DNA from: Aquipluma nitroreducens
GTDB lineage: Bacteria; Bacteroidota; Bacteroidia; Bacteroidales; Prolixibacteraceae
NCBI RefSeq assembly: GCF_009689585.1
Contig: NZ_AP018694.1
Coordinates: forward strand, 4,393,501 to 4,457,500
Reading direction: 5' to 3'
Length of the DNA stretch: 64,000 nt
Shown: positions 35,498-44,180 of the stretch, piece by piece
Position numbering within the stretch: the first letter of the stretch is position 1
Layout: each line of letters opens with the position of its first letter
The notes under the pieces: generated by a model
Seen by the model: only the letters and a program-made list of their open reading frames with translations
The model's database searches: none
What the model was told of the DNA's origin: nothing
Translations under genes and position numbers: made by a program

Positions 35498-35567
35498 CTT
35501 GAGCGGAAAGATACCCACCGAAAACCACCGAACCCGCACTTGACGGATAGCTGATGTTAGCGGTTCG
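35498..35567 (-). other. spacer module after the metallophosphoesterase gene, 19-nt core (site B)
   Basis: Core ACGGATAGCTGATGTTAGC at 35543-35561, flanked by arms CGAACCCGC (35529-35537) and GCGGTTCG (35560-35567) that pair with one bulge, making a hairpin with the core in its loop. The segment at 35498-35525 is shared with site A. It starts about 40 bp beyond the metallophosphoesterase stop. Confidence 0.55.
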
Positions 35568-35607
35568 TGCTTTTTTCTTTTTATTTTCACACTTTTTATA
35601 AAAATTA

Positions 35608-38601
35608 CTAAGGATTCAATTTTTTCCTAGCCATAATGGCATTAGGTTTAAAACCAGCAATTCTAATAATTTGGTCTTTTTTACTCTTCTCTACAAAATT
35701 TGTATAGAGGTGTTTTCTTACATAAACACGTAAAATACTTTGCGCTAAATAATTGTTTTCGACGTCTTTAAAAAGCTGTTTTAAATCATTTGTGTTAATG
35801 GAACCATAATAAGATTTTATTGCGAAGGTCACAATTTTCGCTGCAGAACTGTCAATTCTTCTAGAAACAGCTTCGAAAAGTTCATCACTCCCTTTTGTCC
35901 CAACGGCAAACATTAAATTCGTAAATGAATCCATACAAATTCTCCACGAAATATATTGCAAAAAGCTTAAAACCGTCTTTTCTATTTCTTTTATATCAAC
36001 ATTAGATTTCTTATTAAGCTTCTCTGAAATTGCTTCAATAAATAATTGTTTATCTTTTTCAATTAAATCAGCAAAGAATCCAACAAGCCTGAATCCTGTT
36101 CTATACGCAGACTCAACAAGTTCTTCAAGTTTACCTTTTTCAAAATCTCCTTTTTGGTTCTTAACAATTTGGCCTAATATCCTTATAGTACGAAAGGCTT
36201 GACTTATTTCTCTAAATTCAGGTGGCATAAGATCTTCCGAATGATGTTTATGATTACTTTTTCTTTCTTGATCATCCTTTCTTTTTAAACCTTTTTTTAC
36301 TTCTTGCTTTGGATCTCTTTCTTCAATAACGTCGTGCTGTATTCCTTTAACAAATTCGGCAATAAATTCAGTAAATGGATCAGCACGATCTAGAGTTATT
36401 GGTTTTGCATCTTCAAAAGGAAGTTCACTGGTAAAAATAATACTGTCTATAAGGAGTTGTGCTTTACTGTGATGAGAAAGAAAAATTAAAATATTTGCAT
36501 TTTTTTCAACATGAATATTATCACACAACTCCTCTATGAGGACTTTGTGTTTGTCAATGTTGGCTGAAATTTTTTGAGCGACCAAGTAATAATATATGTA
36601 CTTATAAGAAAATGAATAATATTCATCATCGAATTTGATAATATTAGCATTTGATAATAATCTCAGTACTTTGTCAAAAGAATGATTTGTATAGAATGAT
36701 TTCTTATAAATGACATAAAAATCTTCGAAGTCCAAAGGACTAAAAGTATCCTCTTTTTTGTCAAATAGAAAGAATGCCAACTCTTTCAATATGTTAAAAT
36801 AACTGGATAATTCATCTTTTAAGCCTTCTCTTACAAGACCGGCTGTTATTAATGCCTGATAGCAATGGGCATATGAAGTCTGGGAATAGTCATGAGGCAA
36901 AATTTGGGCATCTAAACCTTGGAGTAAGGTTAGTATGAATATAGGATAAGATGGCATCAAGCGATCGCCTAATAATGAATTTATTTCGTCTAGTCGTGCT
37001 TGTATATTCTTCAACAACTCATCCTCCCTGATAGTCATAACATTCTCACCAATTCGAAACCATTGCTCAATTATTTCACTCCTTTTTTCATGACCTAATG
37101 GCAATAATTTGTACTTATTAAAATCTTTTAGGGTAGTGGTTTCTTCAGTGGCAATATTTGAACCTAGAGAATTATTAACGGAAATAAAAATATAATCAAA
37201 ATGTGAACTTAAGTTTTCTAATAAGATAGCCTTATATTTAGTATTTAGAGATACTGTTTGAAGATTGTCTAAAAATAAAACTCTTTTGGGTTGTTGAAAA
37301 AACAATTCGGTATCATTACTATCATATTGTTCTTTCATTGCCTTCTTAACAATGTCTTTTGCGTCTGTATTGTTTAAATTTTTACCACGGATGTATATTG
37401 GTAGATAACCCGCTTCATATAGTTTTTTGTAAAGAACAAAAAACAATGTGGTTTTACCAGATTGATCTTCTCCTTCAATAATGGTTTTAAGGATAGTTTC
37501 ACTTTTTACTGAATACAATAGTTCTTCTGAATTAGGATATTGAACTACTTCTTTGTCTTCAATAGGTTCTAAATCTGGAAAAACAAAGATATCGGATAAC
37601 AATAATTTTTCTTTCCGAGAATGCTTCAAAGGTATCTTTAGAGTATCTAGTTTATTCTCAAAATCTTTATTTAGAATAAATTTCCTTGTTACTTTTTGAG
37701 TTAGTTCATAGGCCTCTTCATATTCGACTATGAATTCATTTGAAGACCATGAATGTACTTTAAATCTTGTTTTTTTATTCTTTAGATCTATCTCAATGTA
37801 TCCAAAGCCGGTTTCTTTTTGTTCCTCTTTTTGAAATGCTTTTCCTCCTGAAAAAATGACGTTATTACCCTTTTGAAATATATTTTTAGATTGACCTTTG
37901 TCGTGTTCATGACCAAATAGTACTATGTTTGAAGTATTTATAAGATGTTCTTCAAACCTAGATTTATTATTATTCTTCGTCCTAGGCGAAAGCCAATTTA
38001 ATGGATGATGAAATAGTGCAATGGTTAATTCTTCATTATCGTTCGAAAGAAATTTATTCTCTGGAATAACAATTCCCCCATACGTTTCATTTATATCTGA
38101 CATCCAACTGCTATTGTAACAATGGAACACAATTTTAAAATTAATGAGAGGGGTAAATTCCTTCTTAAAAGATACTTTGTCGTCTGGAATATTTTCAAGC
38201 ATTTCATTATAGAAATCCCAGTAATTATTTTGTACAACAAGTGCATCCTCGTAAAAATCTGGTTCAGTTAATACATCAACATGACAACATTTTAGAATTT
38301 CTTTTCTTGTTCCTTTAACGTCATCATAGCAGCAATCATGATTTCCAGGAACAAGAACAAGGTTTATTGGTAAAATACTTTTTTGAGGCTTTATTTTTTC
38401 TTTTAGAGCGGTAAGAAATAGTTTAACATTATCAAATTCTGCCTTTCTCCCAGATCTTGTAATATCTCCTGATATAACTATAAATAGGTTCGAAATCTGT
38501 TTGATTTCATAATCACATGAATTTGCAATTAAATCAACTTTGTATAAATAATTGTCTTTCTCAATATGTAAATCACTCAGATGTAGAATTCCTATTTTCA
38601 T
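35608..38601 (-). CDS. metallophosphoesterase fused to a P-loop NTPase and helical C-terminus
   Basis: 997 residues, a single-gene multidomain protein. Residues 1-260 are a calcineurin-like phosphoesterase: SDLH (9-12), GD (45-46), GNHD (86-89), HH around 198 and GHEH (230-233) supply the metal ligands. Residues 370-560 are a P-loop NTPase with Walker A GEDQSGKTT (377-385) and Walker B VLFLDN (441-446), consistent with a STAND/NACHT-like or AAA-like module. A charged linker (around 755-790) is followed by helical repeats to the end. This arrangement resembles bacterial immunity proteins in which a sensor NTPase controls an effector enzyme. It sits in the accessory region and the codon choice looks more AT-rich than neighbours. 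Function is inferred, not shown. Confidence 0.85.
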   Translation of the reverse strand: MKIGILHLSDLHIEKDNYLYKVDLIANSCDYEIKQISNLFIVISGDITRSGRKAEFDNVKLFLTALKEKIKPQKSILPINLVLVPGNHDCCYDDVKGTRKEILKCCHVDVLTEPDFYEDALVVQNNYWDFYNEMLENIPDDKVSFKKEFTPLINFKIVFHCYNSSWMSDINETYGGIVIPENKFLSNDNEELTIALFHHPLNWLSPRTKNNNKSRFEEHLINTSNIVLFGHEHDKGQSKNIFQKGNNVIFSGGKAFQKEEQKETGFGYIEIDLKNKKTRFKVHSWSSNEFIVEYEEAYELTQKVTRKFILNKDFENKLDTLKIPLKHSRKEKLLLSDIFVFPDLEPIEDKEVVQYPNSEELLYSVKSETILKTIIEGEDQSGKTTLFFVLYKKLYEAGYLPIYIRGKNLNNTDAKDIVKKAMKEQYDSNDTELFFQQPKRVLFLDNLQTVSLNTKYKAILLENLSSHFDYIFISVNNSLGSNIATEETTTLKDFNKYKLLPLGHEKRSEIIEQWFRIGENVMTIREDELLKNIQARLDEINSLLGDRLMPSYPIFILTLLQGLDAQILPHDYSQTSYAHCYQALITAGLVREGLKDELSSYFNILKELAFFLFDKKEDTFSPLDFEDFYVIYKKSFYTNHSFDKVLRLLSNANIIKFDDEYYSFSYKYIYYYLVAQKISANIDKHKVLIEELCDNIHVEKNANILIFLSHHSKAQLLIDSIIFTSELPFEDAKPITLDRADPFTEFIAEFVKGIQHDVIEERDPKQEVKKGLKRKDDQERKSNHKHHSEDLMPPEFREISQAFRTIRILGQIVKNQKGDFEKGKLEELVESAYRTGFRLVGFFADLIEKDKQLFIEAISEKLNKKSNVDIKEIEKTVLSFLQYISWRICMDSFTNLMFAVGTKGSDELFEAVSRRIDSSAAKIVTFAIKSYYGSINTNDLKQLFKDVENNYLAQSILRVYVRKHLYTNFVEKSKKDQIIRIAGFKPNAIMARKKLNP

Positions 38602-38702
38602 TATTTTTAAGTTTTTATCTAATTTTTTTTAATTCATTCCAAATCAAAAACAAGTTGTCTGCAAAAGCGCCTAGCATGACCGCCAACGTAGGAAGCTACA
38701 CA

Positions 38703-38736
38703 CTGCTGCCGCACGGGTAGCTGAAGTTAGCAGCAG
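38703..38736 (-). other. 19-nt core hairpin (site C) after the 149-aa secreted protein gene
   Basis: Core ACGGGTAGCTGAAGTTAGC at 38713-38731 in the loop of a hairpin with arms CTGCTGC (38703-38709) and GCAGCAG (38730-38736). It lies just 2 bp after the stop codon. The next block, tgtgtagcttcctacgtt on the minus strand, also occurs at 31885-31903. Confidence 0.6.
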
Positions 38737-38738
38737 AA

Positions 38739-39188
38739 CTATTTGGCATTGTCAAGATTTATATAAAAAAGTTTTGCAGCTTGTTCAATCTCATCATCAA
38801 GTTCTGTGTCAATTTTGAACGAATATAGAGTCCATTTGTCATTAGGCTTGTATAATTCGAATGTAAACCTCATTGGCTGTCTGTCATATTTTACCATATA
38901 AGAATAAAGAACGAAACTTTCTGAAAACTGTTTTTTTATTATAGGTTCGTAACCATAGTATTTCCCTACGTAATCAACGGTATAGCTACTTACTTCTTTT
39001 TTTAAATTGTCTATTGCGTCTTTTATTCTCGTTGTCCAAGGATTCGTTGCATAAAGCTCATCAAGTGCTTTACCAGAATCTTTGGGATATTCATCAAAAA
39101 ACTTATTAATTAATTCATCAGATGAAGATTGTGCGAATGTTGTTAATGAAATAATTGTCACAAAGATGATTAGGATTGTTTTTTTCAT
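38739..39188 (-). CDS. small secreted protein, unknown function
   Basis: 149 residues with a signal peptide (MKKTILIIFVTIISLTTFAQ, about 1-20). The mature part is charged and looks alpha/beta, with GKALDELYATNPWTTRIKDAIDNLKKEV and a C-terminal YSFKIDTELDDEIEQAAKLFYIN. I do not recognise it. It is in the same strand and spacing pattern as the other accessory genes, followed by the site C core hairpin. Confidence 0.7.
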   Translation of the reverse strand: MKKTILIIFVTIISLTTFAQSSSDELINKFFDEYPKDSGKALDELYATNPWTTRIKDAIDNLKKEVSSYTVDYVGKYYGYEPIIKKQFSESFVLYSYMVKYDRQPMRFTFELYKPNDKWTLYSFKIDTELDDEIEQAAKLFYINLDNAK

Positions 39189-39546
39189 ATTTATCTATTT
39201 TGTTGATGTGTCTGTTTGTTTTGCGACTAATGACCAAATAGCGGAAAGTTTACTGTGCTTTTCAACGGTTTTAATATTCAATAAACCCAAGTCCGCTATT
39301 CATTTAGATATTGTTTTTCAGGGATTTAAAGTTAAACAGTTATGTTTACATAACAAAACAATTGTTTTATTATTTTTTCAGCACTTTAAACAGTTCACTT
39401 TTTGTTGCCGCGCTTTACGCACAATTGTTAAAACCGAACCCAAGTTCTTCAACAGATCGCATCGGGCTTTGCAAATTGGTTGCGGCCTGCCCCTGCTACT
39501 GCAATAATGCCACACGATATAATCGTGCGGCAGCGTGGGCAGATGA
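39189..39546. other. intergenic with imperfect palindrome and REP
   Basis: Contains inverted arms AATAGCGGA (39237-39245) and TCCGCTATT (39292-39300), with inner GTTTA/TAAAC arms, and a REP hairpin at 39513-39540. No gene recognised. Confidence 0.45.
39513..39540 (+). repeat. REP-like hairpin
   Basis: CACGAT-ATA-ATCGTG stem and tail GCGGCAGCGTGGG; the tail variant differs from the GGGAGCAGGGG form. Confidence 0.75.
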
Positions 39547-39860
39547 AGTGTCCGACAATCGTACACCTGTTCGCGACGGAGGTGTGAACATGCCCGTCAA
39601 TAACTTCGACCTTCGCGACAGAGCAAGTGATGTCCGCGACAGCGACACGAACTTTCGCGGCAGAGTGATGGACATGTCCGACAACAGCTTTAACCTTCGC
39701 GACAGAGCAGTGTGCCTTCGCGACGGAGACACTGAGGTGCGCGACGGGGCAATGAACCTTCGCGACAGCAACATGAACCCTCGCGACAGCAACATGAACC
39801 CTCGCGACGGGGTAGGTGAGCTTCGCGACGGAGGGTTGAACCTGTCCGACCGGGTATTTT
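39547..39860. repeat. 21-bp tandem repeat (minisatellite), about 14 units
   Basis: Units of 20-22 bp, mostly 21, built on (T)TCGCGAC(A/G)G followed by about 12 variable bases often ending TGAACCT. Every unit holds the palindrome TCGCGA or a near variant. It is open in the plus frame as heptads like LRDSNMN and in the minus frame as LSRR-type heptads. Adjacent units at 39759-39800 are identical, showing recent expansion. It is not a CRISPR array (no alternating spacers of unique sequence). Whether it is translated is unknown. Confidence 0.8.
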
Positions 39861-39923
39861 CGTTCTGTTGCCGGGGTTAAGCTGTCATTTCCGCAAAAGC
39901 AGAAACCCCGCCTTTCGGCCTGG

Positions 39924-39951
39924 CCCCCTGCTACTGCGCGATTGCATCGCG
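39924..39951 (-). repeat. REP-like hairpin, inverted orientation
   Basis: CCCTGCTACTGCGCGAT, loop TGC, ATCGCG: reverse complement of the REP family with a fully paired CGCGAT/ATCGCG stem. The left end of the IS3 element begins 13 bp later. Confidence 0.75.
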
Positions 39952-40034
39952 TCGGATAGAAGGTTGACTCGTCCTGAAAAAAGTTTACAGATTAATACTT
40001 AAATCCTGATATAAGTTTACACAAGAAATTAATC

Positions 40035-40171
40035 CTAAGATTGGTTTACAATGGTAGGTTTTTTCTTGTAATAATTTTTCCATAATCTATTTGTTTTTAA
40101 ACCTTGTTGATGAACTTGACTTGGGTAATGATTTCCAATACTCATATGAGGCCTATCTTCATTATACAGAC
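40035..40171 (-). pseudogene. 3' part of the IS3 orfB transposase
   Basis: Encodes RLYNEDRPHMSIGNHYPSQV and on to the stop, the typical IS3 OrfB C-terminus. It is cut from the 5' part (42808-43608) by the IS66 insertion. Removing the insert and one copy of the 8-bp duplication gives one continuous 304-codon orfB. Confidence 0.9.
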
Positions 40172-40263
40172 GTAAGCATTCGGTAAACTCCGTTATATTT
40201 TCTTAGAAAACCAGCAACCCACTTTCAGAGGTTCTCTAAAATGTTCGGAGAACTTTGAGAGGC

Positions 40264-41946
40264 TTAGGAGATGGAACTGTTACAAATCTGGTTTTGAAGT
40301 TTGAAGTTGTGTGGAAGTAATTCGGCCAGATCCTTGCTGTAATCGTTATCGTAATTGTGGATGTTATTCAGAAAGTATACCAGCCACTCGCGGAAGTTTA
40401 CTTCGCTTGCCTTGCAACAGCCCAGCATGGAATACATGATTGCTGCATTTTCGGCTGCATCGTGGTTTCCACAGAACAACCAATTCTTCCGGCCTAGGGC
40501 AATTGGACGGATAGCATTTTCTCCGAGATTGTTGTCAATTTTCAACCGACCATCCAAATGGTATCGGGTCAACTTGTGGTAAATGTTATAGGTGTAGCGG
40601 ATAGCCTTTCCGATACGCCCTTTGGGCAAAACTTTGGGGTATTCATTTAGCAGCCATTTTTCGAAGGCTACCATAATAGGATAAGCCAAGCGGGAACGAA
40701 GATCGGCGCGCTCGTCATAAGAGAGTTGCTGCTGATCGGCTTGCCTCTCCACCTGATAGAGCAGTCCTATTTGCTCCAGCGCATAAGAAGCCCTGACTTT
40801 GTCCTCTGCCAAAGCCTCTTCAAATTTACGCCGGGCATGAGCCCAGCACCCAATGGGCAGAACGCCCTTTTTGTTTTCGTAAATATCGTAAACGGCATAA
40901 CCATCGGTCTGGATTACGCCTTGAAAATCCTTAAACAATTGCAGTGCGACCTTTTGTGCCCGGGAACCGTGGTCGTAATGAAAAAAGACCAGGTTGTCCA
41001 TAACCGCACGGATCATCCAGATGTATCCTTTTATCGTGGTGTGCTTTTCGTTATTTATAATCGGGATCGTTGTTTCATCGCTCTGTATATAATCCGAAGC
41101 CAGCACCAGCTCCTTTAACCGGTAATAAGTAGGCCTGATCAGGTCGGCTACATCCTGAAACCAGCCGTTAATGGTTGCAGGTGCAATGGATATACCCTGT
41201 TGTTTGAACATCTGGATCTGACGATAGAAAGGAAGATGGTTCACATATTTGTCGATGATAATATCAGCCAAAACACTTGCCCCGGCATAGCTTTTTGCTA
41301 TGGGAAGTACGGGCATGGGAGCTGTAATGATTTGCTTTTCCACATCCTGGCTTTTATCTTTCAACGCATATTTGTGGCGGATGATCCGGCGCACATACCA
41401 TCTGGCAGATTCGCGTTCCAGAACTTCTGTAATTTCCGGAGCCAGTTCTATCCAATTCTCGAGTTCAATGTGCTGTGGATAAATGTGGGTTTCTTCTCTC
41501 GGTAGACTTTCGGGCAGCGGTTTGCGTACCGGATGGTTTTTCTCCTTTACCTCTATAACACGGATGGTCTTGTACTTTTCGATCTCCTCTTTGGCACTGG
41601 TTGCAAGTTCCTTTTCTTCCGGAAGCAGGTCAAGTCCCTCAAAATCGAGCTTTCGTTGCAGGGGATCCTCATTGATATACCGTTCACTGGATTTGCCCCA
41701 GATCCTTCGCTGGAGCATCTCTATCTGTTGTTTCAGCTTGTTAATTGTTTCATCCAGTTGGCTGATTGCCCGATCTTTTTCGGTAATCAGCTGGTCTTTT
41801 CCGACAATTTGTTTTTGGTAAGTGGATCTTTCTGAATCGAAGTTTTCAAAGTTGGAAAGTTGACTTTTAAGCCTGGAAGTTTCCCTAAAAAGCCGGTCAC
41901 GTTCTTCCAGAATTTGCTGTAAAAAACCCTCTTCTTCAACTGTCAT
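40264..41946 (-). CDS. tnpC: IS66 transposase TnpC
   Basis: 560 residues, full length. N-terminal coiled coil (QQILEERDRLFRETSRLKSQL and onward, about 10-90) with the IS66 zinc-finger/helix region (RRIWGKSSERY), then the DDE transposase domain with YIQSDETTIPI, VIQTDGYAVYD and the C-terminal DNNLGENAIRPIALGRKNWLF. It catalyses DNA strand transfer of IS66 elements. Third gene of the element. Confidence 0.96.
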   Translation of the reverse strand: MTVEEEGFLQQILEERDRLFRETSRLKSQLSNFENFDSERSTYQKQIVGKDQLITEKDRAISQLDETINKLKQQIEMLQRRIWGKSSERYINEDPLQRKLDFEGLDLLPEEKELATSAKEEIEKYKTIRVIEVKEKNHPVRKPLPESLPREETHIYPQHIELENWIELAPEITEVLERESARWYVRRIIRHKYALKDKSQDVEKQIITAPMPVLPIAKSYAGASVLADIIIDKYVNHLPFYRQIQMFKQQGISIAPATINGWFQDVADLIRPTYYRLKELVLASDYIQSDETTIPIINNEKHTTIKGYIWMIRAVMDNLVFFHYDHGSRAQKVALQLFKDFQGVIQTDGYAVYDIYENKKGVLPIGCWAHARRKFEEALAEDKVRASYALEQIGLLYQVERQADQQQLSYDERADLRSRLAYPIMVAFEKWLLNEYPKVLPKGRIGKAIRYTYNIYHKLTRYHLDGRLKIDNNLGENAIRPIALGRKNWLFCGNHDAAENAAIMYSMLGCCKASEVNFREWLVYFLNNIHNYDNDYSKDLAELLPHNFKLQNQICNSSIS

Positions 41947-42017
41947 TTTTACTTGCTTTTGATGGCTTGAAGATACTAAATATCAACCGTATAGACAAGT
42001 TAAAAACCAAGTAAAAT

Positions 42018-42377
42018 CTACTGTTTCGAAGGTTTTTCCCATCTTTTTTTATTCATTTTTCCATCCGGTGAGGTACCCTGTACCATCAGCATCAACTCCT
42101 GCCAGCTGGCTTGAAACGTATTGGTACTTTCATCAAAAACCGGTAGTTTAAAACTGCCCGATTCCAGTTTCATGTGATAGATCACCAAACCACCGCATTC
42201 CAAGTGCAGGATTTTCATGCTGGTACACGGGCGGTTGATAAAGATATAAACATCCCCGTCCTGCACGTTGCGCCCCATCTGGTTGGTCACCATTCCGCTC
42301 AGGGTGTAAAAACTCCGGCGCATATCCGTTGGGTACGAATACAGGTAATACCGCATTGACGAAGTGAGGCTGAACAT
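42018..42377 (-). CDS. tnpB: IS66 accessory protein TnpB
   Basis: 119 residues with the family signature YYLYSYPTDMRRSFYTLSGMV and INRPCTSMKILHLECGGLVIYHMKLESGSF. TnpB of IS66 is required for transposition; its action is not known in detail. It begins 1 bp after tnpA ends. Confidence 0.95.
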   Translation of the reverse strand: MFSLTSSMRYYLYSYPTDMRRSFYTLSGMVTNQMGRNVQDGDVYIFINRPCTSMKILHLECGGLVIYHMKLESGSFKLPVFDESTNTFQASWQELMLMVQGTSPDGKMNKKRWEKPSKQ

Positions 42378-42378
42378 C

Positions 42379-42771
42379 CTACCGGCGCGTTAAAACCAAC
42401 AGCGACCGTAATATCTGTGGGTCGGGCAAACCGTTCAGCTTTAAACACACCCCATTCGGATAGCTAATCTCACAGGAGATGGTTTGGGGTCTGGCTCCCG
42501 ATGTTGAAAAGGTTGTCGATTGTACCTGCACCGGGGCTGGAACCCGCGACGACTGGGCTTGCCCACCATTCTCAAAAACCACCGGGATAAATCCACTTTT
42601 AGGTGGCAATAGTCCTTTTAGCTTGTGTTGCCAATAATAGAACTTAGCCTCATTCATTTGTTGATTGGCGCAATAATCCCGAATGGTCAGGCCCGATGCC
42701 AGAAACTCGTCATAGATGGCCCGGAATTTTTTCTCATTATACATGTCGTTTGTCTTTGAAGTAAAAAGCAA
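42379..42771 (-). CDS. tnpA: IS66 accessory protein TnpA
   Basis: 130 residues. Short helix-turn-helix-like region FRAIYDEFLASGLTIRDYCANQQMNEAKFYYWQHKLKG typical of IS66 OrfA, followed by a proline- and valine-rich tail. It starts the IS66 operon, 51 bp inside the right inverted end. Confidence 0.92.
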   Translation of the reverse strand: MLFTSKTNDMYNEKKFRAIYDEFLASGLTIRDYCANQQMNEAKFYYWQHKLKGLLPPKSGFIPVVFENGGQAQSSRVPAPVQVQSTTFSTSGARPQTISCEISYPNGVCLKLNGLPDPQILRSLLVLTRR

Positions 42772-42807
42772 ACTTATAGACTGACATGCAAAATTAGTTG
42801 ACGCACT

Positions 42808-43608
42808 TCAGCGAATGCTTACATACAGACGAACAGACTTGGCCAATAATAACCTTGCTTCGTATATTGATTTAACAGGACTGTCATTAAGATATTCGTC
42901 TTTTAATATTCCATTTAATCTCTCGGCAATTGCATTCTCTAAAGGATCACCGTTTTCTGTCATGCTAATTTGAATGTGATTTTCATTCAATAATCTTACA
43001 TACTCATTGCAGCAATATTGAACTCCTCTGTCGGAATGATGAATTAGGTTTAACTGGATATTCGGCCCTAATATCAGTTCGCTGAGTGCCATTTTAAGAG
43101 CTTCTATGGTTTCAACGGTTTCTAATGAAAGGGCAACATGATAGCCTACTACTTTGCGAGAAAATGCATCGGTTATAAAACTTATATAAACATAAATCCC
43201 ATTGATTTTCCAATACGTAATATCGCTCACCCAAAGCTGGTTCGGACCTGTTGGGACAAACCCTCGTATCAAATTCTTATATTTCCTGAGCCAATGATGC
43301 GACTGGGTGGTCTGTATCCGCCTCGTCCTTTTTCTTACAAGCATGTGGTTTGATGACAACAAGTCAAATAAAGCATCCCGGCCCATCTTGATTTGATGGT
43401 CTATCATAAACTTACAAAGCTTGTCATGCAACTTACGTGTACCCATTCTTTTGTGGCCTTCCCGGATTTTTGAGACTTCTGATAGCAATATATCTTCTTC
43501 TATGCTAACTTCCATACCTTTCCATCCATTTTGATAGTATGCCTGCCTGGTTAAACCAAACCATCCACATAGCTTGGCAAGGCCTATGTGTGAAAAATTA
43601 GTCTTCAT
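42808..43608 (-). pseudogene. 5' part of the IS3 orfB transposase, truncated by IS66
   Basis: 266-codon ORF ending in codons read from the IS66 end. It has the helix-turn-helix-like IS150-type N-terminus, HHSDRGVQYCCNEYVRLL and the SMTENGDPLENAIAERLNGILKDE segment of the integrase core (catalytic Asp and Glu present), but lost the C-terminal Asp-rich RPHMS part, found at 40035-40171. Confidence 0.92.
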
Positions 43609-44045
43609 TTCTTCAATGGTTTGGTATTGACTTTTTTTCTGATAGAAATGTTAAATTCTTTCTCAGCAATGTCAATCATAGTCGAGAATGCAACTGCTTT
43701 CATTTCTGCATCCCTCAACTGGGATTCCAACTCAAGGTTCCTTTTTTTCAATTGAAGATTTTCAAATGAGTCGCCAATTGATGCAACAACAGTATTCTTT
43801 CTAGCCATAACGCCATTATTTTCAACGAAGTTAGGCCTTCTTGTTGGAAGTTTGGTATTGTAACCTAATTTGCGCATCCAGCGCAGCAATTGCCCATGTT
43901 CTTCTTCTTCGCCTGTGTACTTTTTCCAGATTTCTTGCTTGGTACACTTGCATGAAATCATTTCTTGAATAATCTGGTGACGTTCCGAATCGGTAAAATA
44001 ATTACCCCTTTTTAATCCTGAAATAGCTTTACTTTTCTCTTCCAT
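43605..44045 (-). CDS. IS3-family OrfA
   Basis: 146 residues, with an N-terminal helix-turn-helix (YFTDSERHQIIQEMISCKCTKQEIWKKYTG) and a leucine-zipper-like C-terminal helix (NLELESQLRDAEMKAVAFSTMIDIAEKEF). The stop overlaps the orfB start as ATGA (43605-43608), so coupling, rather than the usual -1 frameshift, may produce OrfB. Confidence 0.88.
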   Translation of the reverse strand: MEEKSKAISGLKRGNYFTDSERHQIIQEMISCKCTKQEIWKKYTGEEEEHGQLLRWMRKLGYNTKLPTRRPNFVENNGVMARKNTVVASIGDSFENLQLKKRNLELESQLRDAEMKAVAFSTMIDIAEKEFNISIRKKVNTKPLKK

Positions 44046-44101
44046 TTTACACTTTTTAGTGTAAACCTATTTTAGGACAAGTCAGGTTTTTGATCATGCC
44101 A

Positions 44102-44128
44102 CACGATACAATTGTGCGGCAGCGTGGG
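44102..44128 (+). repeat. REP-like hairpin, G-U variant
   Basis: CACGAT-ACA-ATTGTG: one arm has a T that still allows a G-U pair. Tail GCGGCAGCGTGGG. Confidence 0.7.
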
Positions 44129-44180
44129 AATGCCTCAGGCGAAAGAGCGGGGAATTTCCATCGTTAACCACAAAAACTAA

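Larger units (their letters stand above)
40172..42822 (-). mobile_element. IS66-family insertion sequence, 2651 bp
   Basis: Inverted ends start GTAAGCATTCG (GTAAGCATTCGGTAAACTCC at left, GTAAGCATTCGCTGAAGTGC at right, minus strand); the 8-bp target duplication ATACAGAC is at 40164-40171 and 42823-42830. It carries tnpA, tnpB and tnpC in order. All three frames are intact, so the element may be active and its insertion is probably recent. Confidence 0.95.
39965..44084 (-). mobile_element. IS3-family insertion sequence, interrupted by IS66
   Basis: Terminal inverted repeats TGACTCGTCCTGAAA (from 39965, plus strand) and TGACTTGTCCTAAAA (ending at 44084, minus strand) with matching GTTTACA further in. 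Flanking 3-bp direct repeats GGT (39962-39964 and 44085-44087). It carries orfA (43605-44045) and a split orfB. Without the inserted IS66 and one 8-bp duplication the element is about 1461 bp, normal for IS3 family. Confidence 0.92.

Noticed and set aside
39547-39860. CRISPR array
   Set aside because: Units are contiguous and vary internally without unique spacers of constant length, and no cas genes are present.
39311-39880. Gene for a 189-residue heptad protein
   Set aside because: Frame is open because the unit is 21 bp; the opposite strand is open too, and no RBS, conserved domain or signal supports one strand over the other.
42808-43608. Intact IS3 transposase
   Set aside because: C-terminus is replaced by codons from the IS66 end; the missing part lies at 40035-40171.
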